A stretch of DNA of 64,000 nucleotides from Streptococcus cuniculipharyngis (GTDB lineage: Bacteria > Bacillota > Bacilli > Lactobacillales > Streptococcaceae). The stretch lies in NCBI RefSeq assembly GCF_007859195.1, contig NZ_VOHL01000001.1, forward strand, positions 186,001 through 250,000. The letters are read 5' to 3'. Every line of letters starts with the position of its first letter. Position 1 is the first letter of the stretch. The notes under the pieces are model-generated. The model was not told where the DNA came from and ran no database searches. It was given only the letters and a program-made list of their open reading frames with translations. Of the stretch, positions 18,173 to 25,799 are shown in pieces. A program made the position numbers and the translations under genes.

Positions 18173-18880
18173 ATGGTGAAAAAAGTAATCAAGCAGTTGG
18201 GCTTATTTGTTTTAGCACTTTCTGTTAATTTAGTACCCATGCTCTTTTTAGGATTGGAAGCTCGCACCCCTATGCCATTAAAGTGGTTTCTCGGCATGAC
18301 TTATTTGATTTCTGTTCCTTTAATCATCAAAAAAGTTTGGCAGGCCTATACGACTTATGAGTCAGAAGAGGTCAAACAAGAACCCTTTACTAAACGTGAT
18401 TTTGGTATTGCTTTTCTCTTTTTCTTAGCCACCCGTTTAGTGGCTATTGTCGGTAGCTTACTCAACTATCTGGTTAACGGTAATGCGGTCTCTTACAACG
18501 ATGCTGCACTCATGGCAACTAATGAGCAGCTGATGAAAATATTTCCTCTCTATTTTATTTGTTTTAATTTAGCGATTGGAGTGTTTGCCCCTATTCTAGA
18601 AGAGCTAGTCTTCCGTGGGTTTGTCACCAAGTATTTCTTTAACGAAGACAAGAAGTGGCCTCGGTTATTGGTTGTTTCCTTCCTGTTCACCCTACCTCAT
18701 CTCAATCCTTTAGATCCTAATGGGGTTGAGTTCAGTATTTATTTTGCTTTAGCCGTCATTTTTTACTTAGCCTATGCGCGCCGAGGCAACATTAAAGATG
18801 CTATCTTGGTTCATCTGTTAAATAATAGTCTTCTGTTCCTCATTTCAATCATCTCTTACCTTTTCTTAACAATTGGATAA
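18173..18880 (+). CDS. CPBP-family intramembrane metalloprotease (chromosomal)
   Basis: This polytopic membrane protein of 235 residues has the CPBP/Abi motifs: EELVFRGFV (paired glutamates and arginine), FTLPHLNPLD (first histidine) and HLLNNSLLF (second histidine plus asparagines). Members cleave membrane substrates or act in bacteriocin self-protection and peptide processing. The substrate here is unknown. It is the last chromosomal gene before the ICE left junction. A second, unrelated-looking CPBP gene lies inside the ICE at 22755. Confidence 0.86.
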   Translation: MVKKVIKQLGLFVLALSVNLVPMLFLGLEARTPMPLKWFLGMTYLISVPLIIKKVWQAYTTYESEEVKQEPFTKRDFGIAFLFFLATRLVAIVGSLLNYLVNGNAVSYNDAALMATNEQLMKIFPLYFICFNLAIGVFAPILEELVFRGFVTKYFFNEDKKWPRLLVVSFLFTLPHLNPLDPNGVEFSIYFALAVIFYLAYARRGNIKDAILVHLLNNSLLFLISIISYLFLTIG

Positions 18881-18951
18881 GCAGTCTTGCAAAGTCGAAT
18901 GATTTAATTAAGCTAAAATAGTTTAAAATATTACTAAAAAAGTAAAAATTA

Positions 18952-18960
18952 TGATATAAT
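18952..18960 (+). promoter_or_regulatory. Displaced rbgA promoter (extended -10)
   Basis: TGATATAAT is a perfect extended -10 element, 45 bases upstream of the rbgA-like ATG at 19006. After ICE insertion it transcribes only the truncated frame and the ICE left end. Readthrough would meet the hairpin at 19263. Confidence 0.6.
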
Positions 18961-18999
18961 GGAGACTAGCAGCTTAGAAAATGAAAGGAAATAACAGGC

Positions 19000-19042
19000 T
19001 AATTTATGGCTACTATTCAATGGTTGAATGGTCAGCTAAACT
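19000..19042. other. attL region of the ICE (within rbgA)
   Basis: Tn5252/Tn5253-type elements are known to insert at the start of rbgA. The switch from rbgA sequence to ICE sequence falls after 19025, so the crossover core should include ATGGCTACTATTCAATGGTT at 19006-19025. The exact core cannot be set without the right junction. Confidence 0.55.
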
Positions 19043-19071
19043 ATTTGTGGATAAAAATTGAATTGTTTTAG
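19006..19071 (+). pseudogene. rbgA: 5' remnant of rbgA (ylqF) at the ICE left junction
   Basis: The frame starts MATIQW, the characteristic start of the ribosome-biogenesis GTPase RbgA, normally followed by FPGHMSKARR. Here it becomes LNGQLNYLW and stops after 21 codons. At the DNA level the divergent part still resembles rbgA (TGGTT, then TGGTCA three bases later), as expected if recombination occurred between similar att sequences. The intact rbgA start should be rebuilt at the right junction beyond the window. Confidence 0.6.
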
Positions 19072-19160
19072 AGAATAAAATGCCTTTAAACCCTTGATTT
19101 ATAAGGGTTTTTACTTTCTATCAAAATTTTTTGATTTAGTAAGTGGCATTTGATAATTGA

Positions 19161-19208
19161 GCAATAATAAGCAATAGTAAGTAAAATTTGGTGACTTTTT
19201 TGGTGACT
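19161..19208. repeat. Paired direct repeats near attL, candidate integrase arm sites
   Basis: GCAATAATAA is followed directly by GCAATAGTAA (19161-19180). TTTGGTGACT then occurs twice at 19187-19196 and 19199-19208, 12 bases apart. Short tandem repeats just inside an ICE terminus are where tyrosine integrases usually bind their arm sites. Binding is inferred. Confidence 0.4.
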
Positions 19209-19262
19209 CAAAATCAGTAATTTTTGAATTATAATTAGGATATTGAGTATATATTATTGCTT

Positions 19263-19297
19263 AGGCAAGAACAGTTTAGAGTGTTCTTGCCTTTTTT
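19263..19297 (+). terminator. Intrinsic terminator at the ICE left end
   Basis: AGGCAAGAACA and TGTTCTTGCCT form a perfect 11-base-pair stem with an 8-base loop, followed by a T run. It separates the displaced rbgA promoter from the first ICE gene. Confidence 0.8.
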
Positions 19298-19317
19298 ATT
19301 TTACAAGGAGGAAAATC

Positions 19318-19497
19318 GTGGAAATTGTAGAATCAACTCGACTTGGTGTCGTTGGCTACCTTATGCTTACAATGGGAGTAACACTACCAAAAGCGACAGA
19401 AATACTAGAAGAATTAGAAACAAGTGGCCTGGTTAACGTCAAAGCAGGGGGGCAACTAGAACTAAAATTATTGGAGGACAATCATGAAACGAATTAG
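19318..19497 (+). CDS. Small ICE protein upstream of repA
   Basis: This 59-residue protein is of unknown function. I start it at GTG 19318 because AAGGAGG ends 6 bases upstream; an earlier in-frame start would run through the terminator hairpin. It has a GVVGYLMLTMGVTLPKATEI helix and a short acidic tail. It overlaps the repA start by 14 bases, so translation is probably coupled. It may be a small regulator of replication, but no domain is recognisable. Confidence 0.6.
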   Translation: MEIVESTRLGVVGYLMLTMGVTLPKATEILEELETSGLVNVKAGGQLELKLLEDNHETN

Positions 19498-20236
19498 TGC
19501 AAATCAGTATCAAACATCAGAACGGTATTACAAGCTCCCAAAACTCTTATTTGAGAGTGAGCGATACAAGGACATGAAGCTGGAGGTTAAGGTTGCCTAT
19601 GCTGTTTTGAAAGATCGACTGGAGTTGTCTTTGAGTAGGGGCTGGATAGATGAGCAGGGCTTTATCTACTTGATTTATTCTAACTCAAAACTCTTGGCTA
19701 TTAAGAAATCTCTGAGAGACTATGGTCTGATTGAGGAAGTCCAACAGTCATCCAGTGAAAAAGGACGGCTCGCAAACAAGATTTATCTGGGTGAGTTAGA
19801 ACATGAACCTACCCCCGTCTTAAATTCAGACGGGGGTGGTGTTCAAAAAACACGGGGCCAGTCTCAAAAGCAGACGGGCCCGGTCTTAATTTCAGCCCCT
19901 AGTGAGACTGAAGATAATGAGACTGAACATAGTGAGACTAAAGAGAGTGATTGTCTTTCAGAGGATGAGGAGGAAAAAGGGCTCACTCGTAAAGTGGATA
20001 AGCCAACCACCTATGACAAGGACTATATTTACCAATTGGTCTATGACCAGCTGATTCGTGAGAAGTTTTCTAAGACAAGTGCAGAGTTTGTTATGAGGCA
20101 TTTTGAGACTAGGTATCAGTATGCTTTGGAGAACATGAGATTTGCCAGAACGGCAGAGGCCATAGCGGAGTATGTCTTTAATGGCATTCTGGCAGAGTGG
20201 AATAAGGAACGCCGACAAGAACAGGAAAGGAGGTGA
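19484..20236 (+). CDS. repA: Replication initiator protein, RepA_N family
   Basis: This is a plasmid-type initiator of 250 residues. The N-terminal 100 residues (YYKLPKLLFESERYKDM, then VKVAYAVLKDRLELSL and WIDEQGFIYLIYS) form the RepA_N winged-helix domain. A low-complexity acidic linker of about 60 residues, encoded by palindromes and 15-base repeats, leads to a C-terminal helical domain (EFVMRHFETRYQYALENMRF). Replication during the excised circular stage would stabilise the ICE. RepA_N origins are known to lie inside the rep gene, and candidate sites are visible here. Confidence 0.85.
   Translation: MKRISANQYQTSERYYKLPKLLFESERYKDMKLEVKVAYAVLKDRLELSLSRGWIDEQGFIYLIYSNSKLLAIKKSLRDYGLIEEVQQSSSEKGRLANKIYLGELEHEPTPVLNSDGGGVQKTRGQSQKQTGPVLISAPSETEDNETEHSETKESDCLSEDEEEKGLTRKVDKPTTYDKDYIYQLVYDQLIREKFSKTSAEFVMRHFETRYQYALENMRFARTAEAIAEYVFNGILAEWNKERRQEQERR
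19811..19947 (+). repeat. Candidate replication origin inside repA: palindromes and 15-base iterons
   Basis: A perfect hairpin, ACCCCCGTCT/AGACGGGGGT with a 7-base loop, lies at 19811-19837. A second, imperfect palindrome around GGGCCC lies at 19872-19886. Three tandem 15-base repeats follow at 19903-19947, each starting TGAGACT. They sit in the linker-coding part of repA, where RepA_N replicons keep their origin. Confidence 0.5.
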
Positions 20237-20241
20237 GAACC

Positions 20242-20337
20242 ATGTGGTGGAAAATTTTGCTAGGCATGTGGATATTGTCGCTCATCGTATTAGCGATTGA
20301 GCTCAAAAATGCTCCAGAAATGGACGACCATATCTAA
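20242..20337 (+). CDS. Small membrane protein, 31 residues
   Basis: A short frame starts 5 bases after repA's stop with a strong GGAAAGGAGGTGA ribosome site. It encodes MWWKILLGMWILSLIVLAI, a single hydrophobic segment, followed by a short acidic tail (ELKNAPEMDDHI). Position and ribosome site argue that it is translated. Function is unknown. Confidence 0.6.
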   Translation: MWWKILLGMWILSLIVLAIELKNAPEMDDHI

Positions 20338-20389
20338 CCAAGGCTTTACGAGAAGTAAGGTCTTTTTTGATACCTGAAAGGAGAAACAG

Positions 20390-21739
20390 ATGAATTTTTT
20401 TGATTGCTTTGCAGGGATTGGGGGCTTTCGTTTAGGCATGGAAAGCCAGGGTCATACCTGCATCGGATTTTGCGAAATTGACCGTTTCGCCAGACAAAGC
20501 TACCAAGCCATTCACGACACGACAGGAGAATTAGAATACCATGACATTACCCAAATCACCGATGACCAACTCAGAGAACTCCGAGGACAAGTGGACGTCC
20601 TCTGTGGGGGCTTTCCTTGCCAAGCCTTTTCTCTCGCAGGCAGACGACTGGGATTTGAGGACACTCGCGGTACTCTCTTCTTTGAGCTTGCTCGATGTGC
20701 CAAGGAAATCCAACCACCTTATCTATTTTTTGAGAATGTCAAGGGGCTACTCAGTCACGACCAGGGACGGACGTACGCCACAATCCTCAATACGCTGGAT
20801 GAATTGGGGTATCATGTCGAATGGCAAGTGCTTAACAGTAAAGATTTCGGCCTTCCCCAAAACAGGGAGCGGGTCTTTCTTATCGGACATTCTCGAAAGC
20901 GAAGTTTCCGACCAGTATTTCCTCTCCGAGGACAAGGTAGCCCAACTCATCTTGAACGACTAGGCAATGTCAATCCATCAGGTCGGGGCATGAGTGGAGA
21001 GGTCTATCTGGCAACTGGACTGTCGCCAACTTTAACCGTAAACAAGGGGGAGGGGACAAAGATTGCCATTCCCGTTCTATCACCTGACAGACTTAATAAG
21101 CGGCAGAATGGTAGACGATTCAAGGATAATCAAGACCCCATGTTTACCCTAACGGTTCAAGACAGGCATGGGGTACTAGTGGCTGGAAATTTGCCGACTA
21201 GCTTTGATCAAGCAGGACGAGTTTATCATACAGAAGGTCTTTCCCCGACCCTCACCACCATGCAGGGTGGTGATAAGATTCCAAAAGTCTTGTTACGTCA
21301 CGAAGCACCACACTTAAAAATCCGTGAGGCGACTAAGCAAGGCTATGCCAAGGCGGAAGTAGGGGATTCGGTCAACCTGTCCTATCCAAAGTCTAACTCT
21401 AAACGTGGACGGGTAGACAAACAAATCGCCAATACCCTAACGACCAGCTCCCAACAAGGTGTCGTTATCGCAGCCCTGGAATACCGCAAGGACAAATGGT
21501 TTGAGGTGACAGGATTTTTGCTGGGAGATAAACTTTATCGTTTGAGGATTCGCAAGCTCACACCAAGAGAGTGTTTTCGCCTACAAGGCTTTCCAGATTG
21601 GGCATTCGACCGAGCAGAGGCGATTTCAAGTAAGAGTCAGCTCTATAAGCAGGCTGGAAATAGTGTCTCAGTTCCTGTTATCGCTGCTATCGCACGAGAA
21701 TTAAAGAAATTGGAGGAGAACCATGAAACTACTACATAA
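20390..21739 (+). CDS. dcm: DNA (cytosine-5-)-methyltransferase
   Basis: This C5 methyltransferase of 449 residues has the ordered motifs: DCFAGIGGFRLGM (motif I, AdoMet), CEIDRFA (II), CGGFPCQAFSLAGRR (IV, catalytic cysteine), FENVKGL (VI), LNSKDFGLPQNRERVFLIG (VIII) and QAGNSVSVPV (X). The target-recognition region is unusually repetitive, with three similar LSPTLT/NTLTT blocks. No restriction partner is adjacent, so it is an orphan methylase, probably protecting the ICE from host restriction during transfer. It overlaps the next gene by 17 bases. Confidence 0.93.
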   Translation: MNFFDCFAGIGGFRLGMESQGHTCIGFCEIDRFARQSYQAIHDTTGELEYHDITQITDDQLRELRGQVDVLCGGFPCQAFSLAGRRLGFEDTRGTLFFELARCAKEIQPPYLFFENVKGLLSHDQGRTYATILNTLDELGYHVEWQVLNSKDFGLPQNRERVFLIGHSRKRSFRPVFPLRGQGSPTHLERLGNVNPSGRGMSGEVYLATGLSPTLTVNKGEGTKIAIPVLSPDRLNKRQNGRRFKDNQDPMFTLTVQDRHGVLVAGNLPTSFDQAGRVYHTEGLSPTLTTMQGGDKIPKVLLRHEAPHLKIREATKQGYAKAEVGDSVNLSYPKSNSKRGRVDKQIANTLTTSSQQGVVIAALEYRKDKWFEVTGFLLGDKLYRLRIRKLTPRECFRLQGFPDWAFDRAEAISSKSQLYKQAGNSVSVPVIAAIARELKKLEENHETTT

Positions 21740-22172
21740 AGAATCCATAAGAACCTGTTCAGAGTTGGATGAGGCTATTCATCAAGCAGAGGTGGAGCGA
21801 CTGACAGAAAGGCTCCTTATCTTACCCAACTATGATTGCGAAATGATTGTGACCTTTGAGGATGACTACCACAAGGAGATGAACCTCCCCCTCTTTTACG
21901 AATCCAATCTCCATCGGGTTTTTGAGTTTTTGGAGGAGAGGGACATCAAAAACGGAGTGGACAGCTTCTTGACAGAGGATGGGGATTTGGCTTTTAGAGC
22001 CTATGGGCAGAATTACACCCATCAAGGCAAGGACGGTATCCTGACGAGCCTAGTAACAGTGAAATGCTTTAGTGAGGGCAGGGTTCCTGTCAATATGACC
22101 AGAATCCTTGGTGGGTTTGTGATGGAAGACCTAACCAAGGTCAAGGAGGGTGTGATATGCGACTCTATCTAA
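21723..22172 (+). CDS. ICE hypothetical protein, 149 residues
   Basis: This acidic soluble protein of unknown function contains MIVTFEDDYHKEMNLPLFYE and HRVFEFLEERDIKNGVDSF. No catalytic motif is recognised. It overlaps both the methyltransferase gene upstream and the Spx/ArsC-like gene downstream (16 bases each), so it belongs to a translationally coupled row of accessory genes in the repA-dcm block. The start has a TTGGAGGAG ribosome site. Confidence 0.6.
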   Translation: MKLLHKESIRTCSELDEAIHQAEVERLTERLLILPNYDCEMIVTFEDDYHKEMNLPLFYESNLHRVFEFLEERDIKNGVDSFLTEDGDLAFRAYGQNYTHQGKDGILTSLVTVKCFSEGRVPVNMTRILGGFVMEDLTKVKEGVICDSI

Positions 22173-22534
22173 GTAAACACCAAGACCGACACCAGTCTTT
22201 GATTGAGACCCTAGATGCTTATGGCATTGCATATGAGCTGGTGGACTTTGAGCAACTGAAGAAAGAAGATGTCCTAGAATGGATGCGGTTGTCTCCAGAC
22301 TGTTTTGCCTTTTTAACCCCAACCTGTTTGATATACAAACGCAGGGATAACCTCCCTTTTTCTCGATTTCTTGACATCATCTGGGACAATCGGGCAAGAA
22401 GCCTTCGTTTACCGCTGATCGTCGATAAGGGGCATGTCTATCCTGATGTAACCCTAGAAGACTTACGGACTTTTCTTCCTCGTGAACTGAAAGCGGAAAA
22501 GCGACAAGCTCTCAAAGCTTTATTGAGTGTTTAG
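22157..22534 (+). CDS. Spx/ArsC-like thioredoxin-fold protein lacking the CxxC motif
   Basis: This protein of 125 residues shares the ArsC/Spx layout. A first strand MRLYLSK is followed by LIETLDAYGIAYELVDFEQL. The C-terminal part LPLIVDKGHVYPDVTLEDLR, then TFLPREL, closely parallels Spx (R-P-I-I-I-D...EDEIRRFLPR). Where Spx and ArsC have cysteine(s) near residue 10, this reads SKHQDRHQ, so no redox switch or arsenate chemistry is expected. It may mimic Spx to bind RNA polymerase alpha or act as a structural regulator. That is inference. Confidence 0.55.
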   Translation: MRLYLSKHQDRHQSLIETLDAYGIAYELVDFEQLKKEDVLEWMRLSPDCFAFLTPTCLIYKRRDNLPFSRFLDIIWDNRARSLRLPLIVDKGHVYPDVTLEDLRTFLPRELKAEKRQALKALLSV

Positions 22535-22543
22535 GAGGGGGCT

Positions 22544-22777
22544 ATGGCGGAATTATTTTGGGAAAACCTTGCTCTTCTCTTGGCAGAAAAAGAGATGAGC
22601 TGGGCTGAGTTGACACGGCAGATGTTTGCGGGGAGTTATCAGTACCCCAGCGAGTTCAATCGGCTTTATCAGAAAATCAGGCACTACAAGTCCACCTGCC
22701 AAATGCCCCAGACCAAGTGGGTGGAAAAAATGGTGCTGGTCTTGGAGGTGGACTATGAAGACCTATTTAGACGCTAG
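22544..22777 (+). CDS. Small ICE protein, HTH-like, 77 residues
   Basis: This protein of 77 residues has helix-rich segments (LFWENLALLLAEKEMSWAEL and WVEKMVLVLEVDYEDLF) resembling the first and last helices of Cro/CI-type repressors, with the recognition helix replaced by an aromatic-rich insert (SYQYPSEFNRLYQKIRHYK). A TTAGGAGGGGG ribosome site precedes it. Its 3' end overlaps the start of the membrane protease at 22755. It could regulate ICE genes, but DNA binding is unproven. Confidence 0.5.
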   Translation: MAELFWENLALLLAEKEMSWAELTRQMFAGSYQYPSEFNRLYQKIRHYKSTCQMPQTKWVEKMVLVLEVDYEDLFRR

Positions 22778-23351
22778 AATCTGGAAATTCATAGGTCTCT
22801 ATCTCTACCAGTATGTGAATACTATTTTAGTATCTCTGTATTTAGGAGACCAGCTATCCTTGTGGGAAGTCCTTGTTTGTCAGCTCCTTTACTTGACAAG
22901 TCTGACCTGGCTCTTGAAGAAGTCTTCGCGGTATAAATTTGATCAGTCTCGCCTTGTTTGGTTGGTGACTTGTCTAGGCTCTATGTTTCTGATGTCAGTT
23001 CTTGTCGGGATTCTATGGCCGGTGACCTCAGCCAATCAAACGAGCCTTATTTCTGTTCAAAGCCAACTCCCTTTGATGGTTTTTATCCTCTTTCTAACCA
23101 ATGCCAGTCTGGTTGAAGAGTTGGTTTACCGTGGGTACCTCTGGTCACTCTTTCCAAAGCCTTATCAAGCCTTACTGGTCACAAGCCTAGTCTTTGCCTT
23201 GGCTCATCAACCAGATAGTTTAGGCGGCTGGTTAGTCTATGGGAGCTTAGGATTGGGTTTGGGCGTCATGCGACAACAGACGGATCTAGTAGGGGCGACC
23301 ATGCTTCATCTGGTCTGGAATGGTTTGGTGCTACTAACTACTTTTCTGTGA
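22755..23351 (+). CDS. CPBP-family intramembrane metalloprotease (ICE-borne)
   Basis: This polytopic membrane protein of 198 residues has EELVYRGYLWS, FALAHQPDS and HLVWNGLVLL, the three CPBP motif blocks (EExxxR, first His, HxxxN). The ATG at 22755 is chosen because GGAGGTGG lies 4-11 bases upstream inside the preceding gene; the frame is open further upstream but there translates a shadow of that gene. CPBP proteins on mobile elements can confer bacteriocin immunity or modify surface peptides. The substrate is unknown. Confidence 0.8.
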   Translation: MKTYLDARIWKFIGLYLYQYVNTILVSLYLGDQLSLWEVLVCQLLYLTSLTWLLKKSSRYKFDQSRLVWLVTCLGSMFLMSVLVGILWPVTSANQTSLISVQSQLPLMVFILFLTNASLVEELVYRGYLWSLFPKPYQALLVTSLVFALAHQPDSLGGWLVYGSLGLGLGVMRQQTDLVGATMLHLVWNGLVLLTTFL

Positions 23352-23409
23352 TAAAAAAGGCGAGGTGACTGGTTTAAGATAAGCCTATCCCACAATGGAA
23401 GGAGAAGCT

Positions 23410-23898
23410 ATGTCGAGTGAACAACAGGAACGCCAAGCCTTTCAGTATTTAGAGCGAACTAGCCTTTTAACGCTAAGAACCCTGCTTAAGATTCTGGACT
23501 GGTCTGTGAAACGAGGCCTTCATCAAGAAACAGCCTATAAAATTGGTCTTCAAACTCTGGCAGATTTGGTTAAGACCCCGTTTGCCATTGATGGCATTGA
23601 CTTAAAAACAGAACTCTTAGATAAGCCCGTAGATACTGAGAATCTAAAAGATCTGTTAGCTAAGGACAATTTGCCTTTGGCGATCGCTTTTCAAGACGAT
23701 TATCTCTATTTTTACACCAAGGATAGAGCTCTGCTGGATACCCACCTAGACACCCTCCTAAAAGAACTGGTCAATGACGCAGACAAGTTCAAGGGCTTGG
23801 TGACGAACAAGACACTAGATGAGGAAATTGCTTTGGCTAAGGAAGACATTGTTCTGAGTGAGGTTTCTGCGGTGAAAACGAAAGAGATGGTGCTGTGA
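23410..23898 (+). CDS. Conjugation accessory protein next to the coupling protein (PcfB/DUF3801-like)
   Basis: This soluble protein of 162 residues ends exactly at the VirD4 gene start. Its N-terminal LLTLRTLLKILDWSVKRG and central LPLAIAFQDDYLYFYTKDRA resemble the PcfB/DUF3801 family, whose members recruit substrate to the coupling protein in the same gene position. The family call is by position and weak similarity. I prefer ATG 23410 (AAGGAG upstream) over an earlier in-frame ATG at 23395. Confidence 0.55.
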   Translation: MSSEQQERQAFQYLERTSLLTLRTLLKILDWSVKRGLHQETAYKIGLQTLADLVKTPFAIDGIDLKTELLDKPVDTENLKDLLAKDNLPLAIAFQDDYLYFYTKDRALLDTHLDTLLKELVNDADKFKGLVTNKTLDEEIALAKEDIVLSEVSAVKTKEMVL

Positions 23899-25790
23899 TG
23901 TCTAAAGCAAAACCACTTGTCTTCATCATGATGGGATTGGCTTTAGGCTATGTTTGCCATCGTCTGAGCCTCCTCTATGATGAGTTAAATCATCTGCCAG
24001 TTCTTGATAGGTGGGCCTACCTCTTGATGAATGGACAGGATGAGATAGCGGCTAAGCCCTGGGTCTTTGACTTTACCCTGGGTTCGAGCCTCTGGTTTTT
24101 GGCTGGTCTTGGAGCTATGGGCTTGACCTATCTCTACACGACTTCAGGAGCCAAGGTCTACCGAGAAGGGCAGGAATATGGGTCAGCTCGCTTTGGGACA
24201 AAACAAGAGAGCCAAGCCTTTGCCAGTAAAAATCCCTTTTTGGATACCATACTAGCTAAGACCGTTCGCCTCACCCTCCTAGAGAAGAAGCGACCTAAGT
24301 TTGACCGCAATAAAAACTTGGTTGTCATCGGTGGGTCAGGTGCAGGCAAGACCTTTCGTTTTGTTACAGCCAATCTGATTCAGGCCAACTGTTCCAATAT
24401 TGTGGTTGACCCCAAGGACCATTTGCCTCAAAAGACAGGAAAGTTCTTCCTGAAAGCAGGCTACCAGATAAAGATTTTAGACTTGGTGTCCATGATGACC
24501 AGCAATGGTTTCAATCCCTTTCGCTATGTGGAAACGGAGAATGATTTGAACCGTATGCTGACGGTGTACTTCAATAACACCAAGGGCAATGGGTCACGCA
24601 GCGATCCCTTCTGGGATGAGGCGTCGATGACTTTGGTTCGTGCCATCGCTTCTTACCTGGTTGATTTTTACAACCCACCAAAGACCAGAGCACAGCTGAT
24701 GGAAGAAGCTCGTTTGTCAAAAAAAGAGAGAAAAGCTCTACAGGCTAAGGAGAAACAAGATTTGGAAGACCGTCGCAAGAGGGGACGGTACCCCTCTTTT
24801 GCGGAAATTTCCAAGTTGATTAAGCTTCTTCATAAGGCGGACGGGGCTGAGAAGAGTGTCCTAGAGGTCATGTTTGAGCGGTATGCCAAGACTTATGGCA
24901 CAGAAAACTTTACCATGCGAAACTGGGCAGATTTTCAGAACTACAAGGACAAGACCTTGGATTCAGTCATTGCAGTCACAACTGCCAAATTTGCTCTCTT
25001 TAACATCCAGTCGGTCATTGATTTGACAAAAACTGATACCATGGACATCAAAAGTTGGGGGATCCAAAAAACGATGGTCTACTTAGTTATTCCAGACAAT
25101 GATTCTACCTTTCGCTTCTTGTCAGCCCTCTTTTTCTCGACGGTCTTTTCCACCTTGACTAGACAGGCTGATGTGGACTTTAAGGGAAAGCTTCCTATTC
25201 ACGTCAGAGCCTACTTGGATGAGTTTGCGAACGTCGGCGAGATTCCAGACTTTGCGGAATTGACCTCAACCGTTCGCTCCCGAAATATCAGCCTTGTCCC
25301 TATCTTACAAAACATTGCCCAGCTCCAAGGCCTCTACAAAGAAAAAGATGCCTGGAAGACCATCTTGGGTAACTGTGACAGCCTACTTTATCTGGGAGGC
25401 AATGACGAGGAGATCTTTAAGTTTATGTCGGCTCTCTTAGGGAAACAAACCATTGATGTCAGAAATACCAGTCGGTCCTTTGGACAAACAGGGTCTGGTT
25501 CTCTTAGTCATCAAAAGATTGCCCGTGACCTGATGACACCAGACGAAGTGGGCAACATGGATCGAGGGGATTGCTTGGTCAGAATTGCCAATACCCCTAC
25601 CTTCTATGCCAAGAAGTATGACCCCTTTAAGCACCCCAACTGGCAGTATCTGGCAGATGAGGAAGGTGACGACTGGTGGTGGGAGCCTGACCTTGCCTTG
25701 ACAGGAGAACCACCGCTTGATTTAAGGGGACACCGAGTGAGAAACCTGAGTCAAGACCCTCGCTTTACCGCAATACTAAAACAGAAATGA
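23898..25790 (+). CDS. virD4: Type IV secretion coupling protein, VirD4/TraG family
   Basis: This ATPase of 630 residues links the relaxosome to the mating channel. Two N-terminal membrane segments (residues about 8-24 and 65-82) precede the Walker A motif GGSGAGKT at about residue 146. Further signatures are IVVDPKDHLPQKTGKF, NGFNPFRYV, VRAYLDEFANVGEIPDFAEL (Walker B) and RSRNISLVPILQNIAQL. The ATG overlaps the preceding stop by one base. Length and order match Tn5252-type elements. Confidence 0.94.
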   Translation: MSKAKPLVFIMMGLALGYVCHRLSLLYDELNHLPVLDRWAYLLMNGQDEIAAKPWVFDFTLGSSLWFLAGLGAMGLTYLYTTSGAKVYREGQEYGSARFGTKQESQAFASKNPFLDTILAKTVRLTLLEKKRPKFDRNKNLVVIGGSGAGKTFRFVTANLIQANCSNIVVDPKDHLPQKTGKFFLKAGYQIKILDLVSMMTSNGFNPFRYVETENDLNRMLTVYFNNTKGNGSRSDPFWDEASMTLVRAIASYLVDFYNPPKTRAQLMEEARLSKKERKALQAKEKQDLEDRRKRGRYPSFAEISKLIKLLHKADGAEKSVLEVMFERYAKTYGTENFTMRNWADFQNYKDKTLDSVIAVTTAKFALFNIQSVIDLTKTDTMDIKSWGIQKTMVYLVIPDNDSTFRFLSALFFSTVFSTLTRQADVDFKGKLPIHVRAYLDEFANVGEIPDFAELTSTVRSRNISLVPILQNIAQLQGLYKEKDAWKTILGNCDSLLYLGGNDEEIFKFMSALLGKQTIDVRNTSRSFGQTGSGSLSHQKIARDLMTPDEVGNMDRGDCLVRIANTPTFYAKKYDPFKHPNWQYLADEEGDDWWWEPDLALTGEPPLDLRGHRVRNLSQDPRFTAILKQK

Positions 25791-25799
25791 GGAAAACAG

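Noticed and set aside
19812..19837. The repA palindrome considered as a transcription terminator
   Set aside because: No T run follows and it is inside a conserved coding frame; an origin element fits better.
20541..20963. Plus-strand frame of 140 codons inside the methyltransferase gene
   Set aside because: Out-of-frame shadow of conserved methyltransferase motifs.
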